From Undaria pinnatifida (taxonomy: Eukaryota; Sar; Phaeophyceae; Laminariales; Alariaceae), in the NCBI GenBank assembly GCA_012845835.1, contig JABAKD010000011.1:9548381-9612380 (forward strand): a DNA stretch of 64,000 bases, written 5' to 3'. This document shows positions 1 to 10,083 of the stretch, piece by piece. Made by a program: the position numbers and the translations under genes. How positions within the stretch are numbered: the first letter of the stretch is position 1; each line of letters begins with the position of its first letter. A model generated the notes under the pieces. The model saw only the letters and a program-made list of their open reading frames with translations. It did no database searches and had not been told where the DNA came from.

Positions 1-719
1 CGAGGAGCACCCAAAATGCCTATGAAGTTAAATTATTTAACTTGCTATTCATACGCCAGCGTGAGAAACGATTTTTTGGGTGCGCAACGAGTAGGCCTAG
101 ACACCGTTACACATTGACAGTTTCGTACAACTCAATTGCAAGGAAGGGGAGTGATAAAAAAACTACTCGACCCTTCCTGTGACGCAGAGCATGTGTCTAC
201 TAATATAGGGATACGGAGAACATGACTCACTTTCTCAAACACATAGCATGTCAAACTTTGAGTTGAAAACTGGCGTTTTAGAGCAAATATGTCGCATGTC
301 GGCACTTTCACCCCTTGACAGACAGCGTGAAGGAAACTACCTTCACAGACAGCCTTGACAGAAAAAATCAGGGGACAGTATCGAAAATCCCCGCTTTATC
401 AAAAACGCCTGACAATGATGTATAAATTAGTGTGTTTTTCTGCGTTTTCCTGTTTTAGGCATCTTGATACGTTTCCGAGTCCGATCTGCAGAAAGATGGG
501 AATTGACTTGCAGAATATCGATGATCTCAAATTAGCTCATATCAAACGAGTAAAACAGCCGAACAAAAACAAAAAATATCAGGGGTTTCCACACATATTA
601 TGATTTGTTTTCTACCAGGGAGGTTAGGAATATATGTCTAGACGGCTGGATATGCATTGGCAGACAGCTTGACACTGACATGTCTCCCGACGTCTTTTAG
701 AGGAGCAAGACGGCTACGT
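1..719. other. Intergenic, nothing recognised
   Basis: No convincing gene, RNA or repeat is visible. The longest open frame (82 codons, 355-603 plus) has no recognisable motif or splice context and is probably chance. The sequence is moderately AT-rich. Confidence 0.5.
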
Positions 720-750
720 CTAAAAAAATGCAGGTGACGCGTAGCCAACA

Positions 751-882
751 TGTGAGGGGTATGGGTCGCGGTCACAAGACAGGTCACTTATGCACCGACA
801 GAGAGACTTGACGTCATGTGAGGGGTATGGGTCGCGGTCACAAGACAGGTCACTTATGCACCGACGGAGAGACTTCACGTCA
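751..882 (+). repeat. Tandem duplication, 66-bp unit x2
   Basis: Two adjacent, nearly identical 66-bp copies (751-816 and 817-882). Each begins TGTGAGGGGTATGGGTCGCG and ends at GACGTCA. They differ at only a few positions, so the duplication is recent compared with the older repeats around it. Confidence 0.9.
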
Positions 883-903
883 GCGTTGTGACGCGTGAAC
901 CTC

Positions 904-3445
904 ACTCAGCATTTTCGGTCAGACAATAGTTCGTGGTGTATGTAACAAGTACATAAACAAATGGTCGGCGGCGTTCGAAACCGTCGAAAAAAATTGGCGT
1001 GCGTGCGTCCGCATCACCGGCACGGGGTCAAAACGCATAGTAATCAAACCGCAGACGGTTCTTCTTATAAATAAAATAAGCCCCCCTCATCCGTCGTCTC
1101 AAGCGCCACCCCACCCCAGTTTCAAGAGCGACAGCACGATGCGCCTCGCGATTCTCTCAATAAACTGATGCGAAGCATCGGTGCTACTTGAGGGAAAACA
1201 CGGCGAGAAAAACCACCCTGTATTCCGCAGGTGGCGATCGAGCCCAAAATAACACGCGGCGAGTTCATATTGCAGGTTGGATGATAACAACGCAGCCCAC
1301 ACCACCGTACGATTGCTCATCATGAACCAACACCGCGCGTCATGGAACACTGGGTGTCCAAACAAAGACGAGACGCAAACTGTGTAGGATTTCCAGTAAA
1401 TCGGCGTCAAACCTTCATTCAACACGACGCGCAATTGCTAACAAAGAAGCCAGCGCTTGCAGCAATCGCCACATCAACTGAGTTTCCTTTGTCGGCATAC
1501 CGTCACTGCCAACCTCCTCGCCCCACCAACTTGACGTGCGGACAGCCATAACAAGACATCGGCAAATACAAATATAATCCATTTCGTAGAAAACGTTGAC
1601 CGCGACGGGTCAGCCGAAATTTTACGAATTGAAGGCAATCCCCACCCATTCGTCCACTACCCCATTCCCAGGGAAAAGAGCTCAGCAAGCTTGGGCGGAG
1701 CACTCCTTGCGCTCGAGTTGCACGCCAGCCCCAAACGCGTTTAGCTCCTTGGACGCGTCGAAGCACGCCTGAGCGCCAAGCGACGGAAAAGAGGGGTACG
1801 GCAGCCGTGTCAGCAGTCAGTTTGCCATGTATTCGAAGAGCGAGTATCTGCCCGGCGCATCGACAATACTAGCGAGCGGGGTCTTTCTATGCGATGTACA
1901 CGGGTGGTAAAATTAACACTCTCGTACCGCTTGCCAGCAATATGCCTACTGCCGTGGCCGTCAAAATACAGCTACTCGCCCAGCTCTGGACAACTGTTGT
2001 ACGCCCATGCAGAATTATACTACAACCTACATTGCTAGGCTCTTTCGTGTGGTTGATGCTGTAATCGTTAGTTTTCACTCAAGTTTACCCTCTGAAGAGA
2101 ATAGCTGCAAGACTTCGGTAATATTAGTGGACTACTGCTACTGCTGCAATCCTACATCATTCTGCTACGGTACTTAGAACTCAAGGTACCGTACCGGTAA
2201 GTGCTATCAGGTTTGCTCCATTTCGCGGTTGGTGCGAACTTGGAACTATAACCTACGCCTGCACTCTGCACCACTACCAGGTGGAGTTTTGGTCGACTAC
2301 AGCACTGCGCGCTACAGGAGTACAACATGGAAAACGTACAGCATTGCGCGAAACTATCGTCGTGAATATCTGTTAGTGCATACACATGAAATTAAAACAG
2401 TCGTTACATATCTGCCTTGTGTAGTCTGTGGCAGCACAAGTGTACGTATGTACCTGGTATGCATGTACGTACAACGATACCACGATTATCATACCAGTTA
2501 TGATACGTACCACTCGTAGTTACAACTACTCACGCATAGGTACATCATGCCTGGGGCCTTCCGTCATAGTGGCCCTTCTACTCACAACGGCAGCAACAGT
2601 ACCACGCTGTCAGCATCCTTCGTCTAAGCAGTGTACCTGGTGTACAGTTTTCATATGTGATACATTATTATTACGATGCGCGAGAAAAAGCTCCCCGTCC
2701 TAAAAAAAATCAATACCAAGAGGTATTGATAGTGTCATACAGGTAGGTGCGAGTACTGCTGTACTGCTGTTGAACTTGTTCCACGTATCACTATGATATC
2801 ACGTCCAGCAGCTGGCAGAGACGCTAGCACCAGTTGTATAATATAAAATGACATAGTGAGCACTATGACATGAGCCTAGTCATGTTCTACAAGTAACCCT
2901 TTACGGCTTGGTGCCAGTGCTACTGCACTGCTGCTGTACAACCAACACGTACGACTAGGGTATATGGGTCCCCTTCTAGGCTTATCCCCGTTTTCAAGCA
3001 GCTACACTCAAGTACTGGTATTATGTACCAAGTAATACTTACTCGTACTGTACTCGTACATGAAAACAAGATGGGCAACCTCTTTCCTGTGGACAAACTA
3101 CTTGAAATTAGACTGGGAATACACTACCACTTGGAATTAGAGTAAGGAAATACTAGCAGCAGTACTCGACATGACTGTGAGGGTGTGAAATGGAAGGTTG
3201 TGGCACGAGTCGAGCGGAGCCTTCACCGGGCCTTTGAACGACGCCCTACCAGCGCCAACAGCAGGTACTTCCAACCCTTACAGCAGTATAGGCATACCCT
3301 GGATCATCCTAAGTTTTACCGCAGCAGGTGTTCCTTGCGCGCGGTTCTATCTCACTCGATCCCGGGAACATAGTGCTTTGAAGTCTCCAAGCACGCAGAT
3401 GGCGGCAGGCAGCAAAAAGCAAACAAATTTCAAGGACACACGCAC
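904..3445. other. Intergenic, weak open frames only
   Basis: No gene can be supported. Minus-strand frames at 1099-1434 (111 codons) and 1503-1766 (87 codons) are open but carry no recognisable domain. 2100-3150 is rich in short GTAC/TACTG-type words and small palindromes such as GTACGTAC, without a clear repeat unit. Confidence 0.4.
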
Positions 3446-3799
3446 CTGGTTACACATGACGTTGTAGGTGTGCTGGACGCCCCTGCGCTCTGCCGTTGCC
3501 GATACGTCGTCGAAGCAGATTCCCGCGATCACAGCCGCCAAACTGGCCCCGCAAAGCCCAGGGTGTGCGCTGGCAGCCGCCTTGCGCTCCTTTGAGGACA
3601 AGCCACCGGGCAATGCCTGTGGGTGTTCCTGATGCTAGCAAACACGTCGGGCGACCGCGGTTGCGGCATCGAACGCAAATTCCCTGGTCCTGGGAGCATG
3701 GTGTTCAGCAACTTGCTTCAGCTGCTGATGGATAGCGGAAGCATCTGCGTCCTCGAAGGCTTCGAGGGCAACGACGTCGGGGTATGCCTGCTGCGCCAT
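3446..3799 (-). pseudogene. Coding-like exon with one in-frame TAG, unknown family
   Basis: Read on the minus strand from ATG at 3799, the frame stays coding-like for 118 codons and ends at a GT donor: CAG ends at 3446 and is followed by GTGCGTGTG. The start reads MAQQAYPDVVALEAFEDAD. The later part contains SSKERKAAASAHPG, then SLAAVIAGICFDDVSATAE, then HTYNVMCNQ at the splice edge. One TAG (3635-3637) interrupts the frame after ATAVARRVC, and residues before and after it have the same composition, so this looks like one exon broken by a single nonsense change. The middle resembles a helical DNA-binding or recombinase-type region, but I do not recognise the family. No downstream exon could be assigned. 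It could be a fragment of a decayed mobile-element gene or an allele-specific null. Confidence 0.4.
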
Positions 3800-5014
3800 G
3801 GTGGTGCTGGTGTGTAGAGACACAGACTGGAGCCATGTACTCGTACAGCAGCAAAAACCTCAGTTTGGAGGTTTTTGACCCCCCTTGACCACCCAAGTTC
3901 GCTTTGCACTTTATTAGACGTATTTAAGCCTCGAGGTTAGGTCTTATGTACTTCCATCTGGAAGAGCTAGGCCATTCGATATTTCGACCTAACGCATTAA
4001 AAAAACACCACATATCTAAAACTCGAAATAGTGGTCTCTTTCAGTACGCATAAAAAGAAAAGCCGAGGAAAGATCAAACTACTTGAAAATAGACTACGAT
4101 ATTTCTGCACTACTCCAGACGCAGATGGCAAGACGAGGATTTATGTCATCAGTCAGCACATGAGTGGGTGGAAACTTCGAGAAAGACCCTCCCCTGCCCA
4201 TGCTGTGCGAGCTTGAACAAACGGCCAAAACAAATAACTGGTGCCTGGCAAAAACATTGAGTGCTTCGTACTCCATACTCGCTTCATATTATGTAGGATA
4301 CCTCGCAGGCGTCTGCCGCCTTCGGTGTGCCTCAGTGTGGCAGTCAGTACAGCAGCACAGCAGGACTGGCCCTCAACCCGGTTCAATTTCCACCCTCGAA
4401 ATGTAGGCATCCGCGGGAAAGAGGCAACAGGGTTGTAAACTGCAGCAGCTCCGGCCATGCGCTACGTCGGGCACAAAAACCAAACAAAAAAAATGTGTCA
4501 TCGAAAAATTACAGCCTCTCAGGACGAGAGAGCAGGAGCACGAGCGCGCGACGAACTATGTCAGAGTCCCAGTTCTCTGACCGCAGAGAACGCCAGGGTA
4601 GGAGGAGTCTCGCGGGCGTTTTCCACCGGCTAGTTGTGCTGTAGTTGGGTTGGCTGTTGGTGTGCTGGTTGTCTGTGTATTGTGCTGTGTTGTTTTTGTT
4701 TTGTGGTGTGTTGTGTTGTGTGTGTGCGCTCGATCCTTGTGAATGAACAAGGGCTCCTTTTCAAGCAATAGTACGTAGAGGCATGCCGCTCCACGAGAGT
4801 GGGACGCCTCTGACCACCGCCAACGTTCCTGATGGTGTTGTACACGCAGGTTGATTAACCCGGGTTGGGGATACACCAAGCGGCTTGCTAGGTTGAGCGT
4901 TGCAATTGCTGCGTGGGTGTTGTGCTGTGCTGCTGCTGCAGTGTCTGATGTTGCCTCGAGCTTTTGTCGTCTGAAATGCTGTTGTTTGCTGGAAAATACT
5001 CGGAAAATTGCTTC
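3800..5014. other. Intergenic, GT-rich, no gene recognised
   Basis: 3830-4560 shows nothing. 4640-4740 on the plus strand is a run of GTTGTGTGTTGTTTTGTGG-type sequence. It makes His/Thr-rich frames on the other strand that look like low-complexity shadows rather than genes. Confidence 0.4.
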
Positions 5015-5054
5015 AAATATGCACTTGGGCCAAAATGTGCCCAAGTGCATATTT
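5015..5054. repeat. Perfect inverted repeat (16-bp arms, 8-nt loop)
   Basis: The arms AAATATGCACTTGGGC (5015-5030) and GCCCAAGTGCATATTT (5039-5054) are exact reverse complements separated by CAAAATGT. This could form a stable hairpin in DNA or RNA. No U-tract or flanking gene suggests a terminator. Confidence 0.9.
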
Positions 5055-5208
5055 TGGGAAAATCCACATCTCACCGTGGTCTGCCGTGGTCGTTAGGTCG
5101 ATAAAATATACCTATTTTTTAGACATTTAAAACACGATAGGGCTTAATTTGGTTTAGAGCCAAAAATATAGGCATATCGTCAGGCTTAAATACGTCTATT
5201 ATCCAGTC

Positions 5209-5238
5209 TAATTTGTCCCCAGATCTGGGGACAAATTA
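5209..5238. repeat. Perfect 30-bp palindrome
   Basis: The sequence from TAATTTGTCCCC through a central AGATCT to GGGGACAAATTA is a perfect uninterrupted palindrome, about 170 bp downstream of the hairpin at 5015-5054. It has no spacer, which is unusual because such sequences tend to be lost by slippage. It may be the fused ends of a small inverted-repeat element. Confidence 0.9.
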
Positions 5239-5421
5239 CCTGGAACCAGGTTTTGGGGAGTTATTTTCTATACAAAATTTGTTTCGCCGATTTATGTTTG
5301 GCCGTGCGCTTCGCAGGTCCTTTCGCTGCACGCGGCCCGACTTTGCCCCAATGAGCTTCATTCATTTATTTTTAATTTTAGGTTTGATATTTTTTTAACG
5401 ATTTTTTAGTGGGTTCTAAAA

Positions 5422-5575
5422 GGGTTAAGGAGCCCCCGTCATTTAGAAGCCATTTTCGCCAAAAAACGGTATACCTCTATTTCCGACGATTTTGGGTTAA
5501 GGAGCCCCGTCATTCAGAAACCGTTTCAGCCAAAAAGAGGTATACCTTAACACGTCCCTCTATCGTAGCACGCGT
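5422..5575 (+). repeat. REP-A dispersed repeat, copy 1 (two nested half-units)
   Basis: Contains two successive GGGTTAAGGAGCCC...GTCATT half-units. The second runs on through CAGAAACCGTTTCAGCC, AAAAAGAGGTATACCTTA and CTCTATCGTAGCACGCGT. The same string recurs at 10697-10934 and 62043-62249 (plus) and at 8608-8700 and 62545-62640 (minus), with degenerate copies at 54405-54625. No coding capacity is seen. It is probably a non-autonomous mobile element, class unknown. Confidence 0.75.
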
Positions 5576-5705
5576 TTTTTGCAAAGAAATATATATGTAT
5601 ATATATTACAACTCGTATATATGTGTGCCTACGACGTCTTATAGGACATGGGGGCCAGGATTATTTTGTTTGGCTCTTCGTACCAACTCTCCTTTTTCTC
5701 CAAAA

Positions 5706-5805
5706 CAAGGCTCCTTAACTCAACGCCTTTACAACTGGAAACCCTTTTTTTGTTTTCACATATTTGCTTGAAATTAGTATAGAGAGGGATTTTGGGGGCT
5801 CTATA
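5706..5805 (-). repeat. REP-E dispersed repeat, copy 1
   Basis: On the minus strand it reads TAGAGCCCCCAAAATCCCTC ... GGGTTTCCAGTTGTAAAGGC, then GTTGAGTTAAGGAGC. It is shared with 7650-7742 and 8353-8447 on the plus strand. Its end (GTTAAGGAGC) is the word that begins REP-A, so the two may be parts of one larger element. Confidence 0.65.
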
Positions 5806-6075
5806 AAAGCGGTAGAAGATAGGGGTTAACCCATAATCGTGGGATTTTTTTTTTTCATCAACTCTTTCGCCAAAAGTTTTCTTGTGCATAATACATACAA
5901 TTAAGATGTATATGGCGACATCGTAGTAGGACATTTATGGGATTATTATTTGGGGAGCCGTGTAGCTAGCACTTCTTTTTTCTTTTTTTACTTGTCTCCT
6001 ACTTTTTCTCCCATGAACAATAATTAGTTGTCCGGCGGGGAGGCATAGGGCTACTCAAGTGAGGATAGGAGCTTT

Positions 6076-6600
6076 TCAGAAAATACTGAACGCAACTTCT
6101 AGGTATACCGTGGCACCCGTCCGCCGTCCCAAATTGCAGTCAGTGTGTAATGCGCCCAAGGAAGAGGGGGCTTGCTCCCAGCCCGCGGGCATATCTCCAA
6201 AGCTTCGAAACTTGTAAGTAAGCCTCTCGCTGTTTGGTACTCGCACGAACGCGTTGCACCAACTGTTCTCATCTACCACAATCCATCCTCCTGTCCTTCG
6301 TGCCGAAGATTGCGCGCCGTTGGGAGGAAGCATCATAATCCGTGTAGTGCTATACAGTATATTATCTAGCGCCGGGAGGAGTCTGCGCGTGGGACGCGCA
6401 ACCCGTAGCCCGGGCCACCAGAACACGTCTGCCGCTTGCTCCGAGAAGCTTGCTGTTGCGCGCAGCGCAAACGATCGAATCCACTCTCTGATAGAAAGTC
6501 GTTTAGCTTGGCGGTGCCCGTGCTCAATCGGAAGGGCTCGGAAGGGCTCGGAAGGACCGCCCACCATCATTGGTGACGTGTTCCAAGTCCTTTTGGTCAT
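6076..6600 (-). CDS. Hypothetical open frame, 174 codons
   Basis: An uninterrupted minus-strand frame from ATG at 6600, in a region of balanced base composition where many stops would be expected. The C-terminal half includes GGWIVVDENSWCNAFVRVPN and YKFRSFGDMPAGW, which look protein-like, but no family is recognised. A second open stretch on the same strand just upstream (about 6740-6940, with VEAKVIVAKMYEACWRRVAP) could be another exon. No clear splice pair joins them. It may be a real exon, a decayed element gene or chance. Confidence 0.2.
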   Translation of the reverse strand: MTKRTWNTSPMMVGGPSEPFRALPIEHGHRQAKRLSIREWIRSFALRATASFSEQAADVFWWPGLRVARPTRRLLPALDNILYSTTRIMMLPPNGAQSSARRTGGWIVVDENSWCNAFVRVPNSERLTYKFRSFGDMPAGWEQAPSSLGALHTDCNLGRRTGATVYLEVAFSIF

Positions 6601-7185
6601 TGGACTCTGAGTTTCCTTTTTATATGTGGATTGTGTGATTCAAAACAAGCGGAAAAAATGAACAATAACAGTAGAGAAAACCAGTGCTAACCAGCATTCT
6701 CATATGAAAAAAATGGAATAATATTGTTGAATAGAGAAGGGTCGGCGGATGAGAGAGCTGAAGGAGGTCCGTTTTCCCGTATGCAAGAGGGGCGACCCGC
6801 CGCCAACAAGCCTCGTACATTTTCGCGACGATGACCTTCGCCTCGACCGCGCGGATTCGATATGGTATCCGGTGATTCGGTCCCCTTCGAGCAGTCAACG
6901 CTTGTACGACAACGCGCTTGGAGCCGTTTTGACCATTTTACGGCAACGAAAGCATCCCATACTTATTCGAAGTAGATTGTAAAAAACTAAATGCGTACAG
7001 ATCTAAAAAGGGAGCAAAACGGGTTCCGAAAAAAATCTTGGGTCGTAATGATCGGTATGGTACTTGTCTGGATTTCTTGGTGAAGCTGTAGGGCACGTAT
7101 GATGATAGGGCGAAAACCTCGTCGGTAAACGTGCCCCCATGTCATCCCTTGTCGTTGGGGCTAGCGCACAGATAATTTTAGCGCC

Positions 7186-7310
7186 CGCCCCCCCCCCCCC
7201 CCCCCTGCCTTCTTGCCAGCTACAACTCTCCCACCCCGGCCACCTCGCGCATCGCCCCCCTCCCTCCCCCCCCACCCCTCCTTCCCCTCCCCCCTCCCAT
7301 GTCTCCCTAT
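7186..7310 (+). repeat. C-rich pyrimidine tract
   Basis: Begins with a run of about 17 C (7189-7205) and continues as C-rich sequence with few purines (CCCCCCTCCCTCC type). It is low complexity, and the complementary strand is G-rich with G-quadruplex potential. It creates Pro-rich open frames that I do not treat as genes. Confidence 0.85.
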
Positions 7311-7649
7311 TCGCTACAACCTTCCCCCGCCCGACAACCGCGCGGAGGTTTGTGCGTGCATCCGTGCCAGCCATGCCTGCCGGCAAATGCAAGCACCATA
7401 TGTCAGCACGAAAAGGAGAGATAAACCATCTGGTGGGTCGCCGGGGGGGGGGGGGAGGGAGACAGTGGGAAAAACCTGAAAAAAAGAAAAGAAAAATGTG
7501 GAGGCCAGAGGCCCGTCCAATTGAACGGGGAGTTTATATGGCATCGAGGGCCTCTTTTCGTGCGTCCGAAGCATGCTACTAATTAGTACGGGGGATAGGG
7601 GTGCGCACCCACATTTTTCTGACAGGGTTTCCTTCCTCCTTCAACCCCC

Positions 7650-7742
7650 TTTAGAGCCCCAACCCTCCCTGGGGCCCTACATCAAATTCTAAGTCAATTT
7701 GTGTCCGAAAACGGGTTTCCAGTTGTAAAGGCGTTACGGAGC
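7650..7742 (+). repeat. REP-E dispersed repeat, copy 2
   Basis: TTTAGAGCCCCAACCCTCCC ... ACGGGTTTCCAGTTGTAAAG, then GCGTTACGGAGC, matching the reverse complement of 5706-5805. Confidence 0.65.
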
Positions 7743-7989
7743 ACTATTATACATACCCCACGAAAAAAACGCTTGAGCCTTGTTGGATAGAGATGAAGGT
7801 GCGATCCGACGGCCTGGCCTGGGGACGTGTGCACCGCGGTAGGGTTTGCAGCTTTTTGGGCCAAGAACAGCGCCCCAAGTGGGGGAACTAGCTACCGGCG
7901 GTTACGAGTAGTCCGATGTATTTACACTCTCAAACACATCTTGTTCTAGGGCTATCATAGCGCGCATGCATCCAGACTTTTTCGTTGGT

Positions 7990-8345
7990 CGGGTTGTTGC
8001 GCGCTTCAATGCCTCCCAAGCCAATGCCTCGGACCCGTGATGATGGCGAGATATTGAGCTCCTCGCGTTGGGAGCCCATAAAACTCACGCTGCACCCCCT
8101 ACGGCGTGGGATGACGCACGCGCGTGCACCATCTGCCTTCTGAAGCGCCTCACTAAAGGAGCCCTTATGTACCGTGTACCTCCACTAGGCCAGGAGTTTC
8201 GGTCGGGTTGCGCGATTGAATGCCTTCGAAGTGGTCCTCTTGCCTCGGAGTGAGATGTTGAGCTCCTCAGGTTGAGCTAGCTCAGAAACCTACGGTGCAC
8301 CCCTACGGCGTGGGATGATTCGTGCACCATTCGCCTTCTGAGAGG
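7990..8345 (+). repeat. REP-D repeat, two tandem diverged copies
   Basis: Copies at about 7990-8145 and 8197-8345 share GTCGGGTTG, AATGCCT, GAGATRTTGAGCTCCTC, then CTRCGGYGYACCCC or GCTGCACCCC, then CTACGGCGTGGGATGA. Weaker copies lie at 9128-9270 and 15828-15945. No open frame is conserved among the copies, so this looks like a non-coding dispersed repeat. Confidence 0.6.
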
Positions 8346-8352
8346 GTGGTGG

Positions 8353-8447
8353 CTTTAAATAGAGCCCCAAAATCCCTCCCTACTATACTACACGAACTTC
8401 AAATAAATCTGTCCCGCCGAAAAAGGTTTCCATTTGTAGAGGCGTTG
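8353..8447 (+). repeat. REP-E dispersed repeat, copy 3
   Basis: AATAGAGCCCCAAAATCCCT ... AAAGGTTTCCATTTGTAGAG, then GCGTTGGGG, directly after the second REP-D copy. REP-E/REP-D adjacency suggests they travelled together or insert into each other. Confidence 0.6.
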
Positions 8448-8607
8448 GGGGGGTAGTTACGCTTTTTCGTGGGTTAACTAATATTTCTGACCTCCTCTTC
8501 TGCCCTCTTCTGACTGACCGAGGTTGGGCTCCTCAAGAGTGTCGTCCAGAACCATCGAGAGGTGGGTATGGCAAGTTTAGGATAATGTTCTTGTGTTTAT
8601 CATGGGG

Positions 8608-8700
8608 ACGGGTGCTACGATAGAGGCAGCGCTTTTTTTCTGAGATGGTTTCTGAATGACGGGGCTCCTCAACCCCAAATCGTCGGAAAATACAAGCCAT
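8608..8700 (-). repeat. REP-A dispersed repeat, copy 2 (inverted)
   Basis: The reverse complement reads TTTTCCGACGATTTGGGG, then GAGGAGCCCCGTCATTCAG, AAACC and TCTATCGTAGCACCCGTCC, matching copies at 5422-5575 and 62043-62249. The GGTATACCTTA segment is replaced by other sequence. Confidence 0.7.
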
Positions 8701-8774
8701 TTTTTTTTCTTTGTTGTTTGCGTGGTATCTCGTTTTGTATATACCTAGGCCATGGTATTTTTTTCAATGCGGTA

Positions 8775-8968
8775 CAGTCAACCCCACTTTAAGGACGCTC
8801 GTAGAAACTCAAGGAAACTCCCCGCTTTCAGGACGACTTTTTTTTCCGGACCGAGGGGGCCGACAGACAGTATAAATACAGGGGTATACACTATTAAGGA
8901 CGAAACCCCGCTTTAAGGACGCATTTTTTCAAGAAAAAACATGTGCGTCCTTAAAGCGGGGTTGACTG
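8775..8968. mobile_element. Short TIR element (MITE), TA-flanked
   Basis: Terminal inverted repeats: the left end is CAGTCAACCCCACTTTAAGG (8775 onward, preceded by TA). The right end is the reverse complement of CAGTCAACCCCGCTTTAAGG, ending at 8968 and followed by TGTA. Internally there is another forward copy of the end motif (about 8905-8926) and a degenerate one near 8813. At 194 bp with no coding capacity and TA at the flanks, it fits a Tc1/mariner/pogo-type non-autonomous element. Superfamily assignment is inference from the CAGT terminus and TA target. Confidence 0.75.
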
Positions 8969-9127
8969 TGTATGATAGCCGTTTAGTTTTTCTCCGTGTC
9001 AGTTCTTGGGTTAAGAAGGGCGTGTCTTAACCTCCTAAAGTGAGGAGCTCCAGAAAAAAAAAAGAAGTGGTGAACCTCTATCGTAGCGCACGCGTCTATT
9101 TAAATACGACTATCAATACATGGAAAT

Positions 9128-9270
9128 GTTGGTGAGGTGTCGCGCGAGCGAATGACTTGTCGAAAAGTCGTGTTTCGGGTGAAGAAAAGTCTTGAGAGCT
9201 CTTCTCCCCATGTTAGGAGCTCAGAAAATTCTTGGAAATTTCTGCTGCGCCCCTACCGTGAGATGCTCTC
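9128..9270 (+). repeat. REP-D repeat, diverged copy
   Basis: GCGCGAGCGAATGACTTGTC ... AGGAGCTCAGAAA ... GCTGCGCCCCTACCGTGAGA corresponds to the REP-D consensus seen at 7990-8345, with more substitutions. Confidence 0.4.
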
Positions 9271-9324
9271 TTGTGTCTGTGTGTATGTATGTATGTGGGT
9301 GGGGAAGATGCGAAGGCACGCCAG

Positions 9325-9409
9325 TGTTATCAGGCTTTGTTTGGGTAAGCAATCGGTTAATCTTTTGCAAGTGGTCAAACGGGACTAATACCCCACTAAT
9401 ACCTCAACA
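9325..9409 (+). repeat. REP-C repeat, copy 1
   Basis: GTTATCAGGCTTTGTTTGGG, TAAGC, then CTTTTGCAAGTGGTCAAACG, then ACTAATACCCCACTAATACC and TCAACA. A near copy lies at 9961-10045. This one directly precedes the tRNA-like segment. Confidence 0.8.
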
Positions 9410-9411
9410 AA

Positions 9412-9478
9412 TGGCGTCGTCGGCAGGACCGTGTTTTTATTTGGAGGTCGTGGGTTCGAGTCCCACATCCACTATAAT
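9412..9478 (+). other. tRNA-like segment (possible SINE head or tRNA relic)
   Basis: The A-box-like TGGCGTCGTCGG at 9412 is followed 41 nt later by an exact B box GGTTCGAGTCC (9453). The B box sits in a perfect T-arm: GTGGG, loop TTCGAGT, CCCAC. The segment AGGTCGTGGGTTCGAGTCCC resembles the 3' half of lysine tRNAs. The 7 nt before the A box do not pair with the 3' acceptor strand ATCCACT, and the anticodon stem is poor, so this is not a functional tRNA. Position at the edge of REP-B suggests a Pol III SINE head. That reading is inference. Confidence 0.4.
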
Positions 9479-9540
9479 AAACTTTCACAAATTGCCCCCT
9501 CCCCCCCCCCCCCCCCCCCCCCCCCTCCAAACCCGCTCGC

Positions 9541-9822
9541 TTTTGATCAAAACCAGGCCCCCTTTCCCTTCACAGCTGTCAGATTTTGTCCCCCTCAGAA
9601 ACGGGTTTTATAGTTTCCGCGCACAAACTGACTAAAATCATCCTGTTGACCCTGATAGCTACACTGTAGTTGTAAGGGGAGTCGCCGACCTATATCCTTA
9701 ATGAGGACACACAACTCGTAATGCGCGCGATCGGAGTATCACACACAGCTTGCAAAGATGAGTTTCGACGAAATCTTCGATCTCACAGCTGGAGTGTATT
9801 TTCATTTTTTATAATAAACTTG
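9541..9822 (+). repeat. REP-B dispersed repeat, copy 1
   Basis: Shares long blocks with the reverse complement of 22651-22996: ACAGCTGTCAGATTTTGTCC, GGGTTTTATAGTTTCCGCGC, GTCGCCGACCTATATCCTT, CAGCTTGCAAAGATGAGTT and CTCACAGCTGGAGTGTATTT. A poly-C run of about 40 nt (9487-9526 region) lies between it and the tRNA-like segment. No open frame is conserved. Confidence 0.8.
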
Positions 9823-9960
9823 TTCAGACTTTCCCCGTGTCGAACTCGAAAAATACTCTCCCCGCCGTATAACCAGGAAATGAAACCGCTTGAATATTGA
9901 CACGTCGGCCCGTATATATCCGGCCGACCTGGTATCCCGCCGTTTCAGGGGGGGGAAAGT

Positions 9961-10045
9961 GTTATAAGGCTTAGAGTTTGGGTAAGCTATTGCTTAACCT
10001 TTTGCAAGTGGTCAAACGGACTAATACCCCACTAATACCTTAACA
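9961..10045 (+). repeat. REP-C repeat, copy 2
   Basis: GTTATAAGGCTTAGAGTTTG ... CTTTTGCAAGTGGTCAAACG ... ACTAATACCCCACTAATACC, TTAACA. It matches 9325-9409 almost base for base but is not followed by a tRNA-like segment. Confidence 0.8.
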
Positions 10046-10083
10046 CCACCCATCACACGGAAGTATTGTATGAATAGGGGGGC

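Noticed and set aside
4556..5074. 172-codon minus-strand frame
   Set aside because: Half of it is His/Thr low complexity from a GT-rich stretch, and it crosses the hairpin at 5015-5054. No domain.
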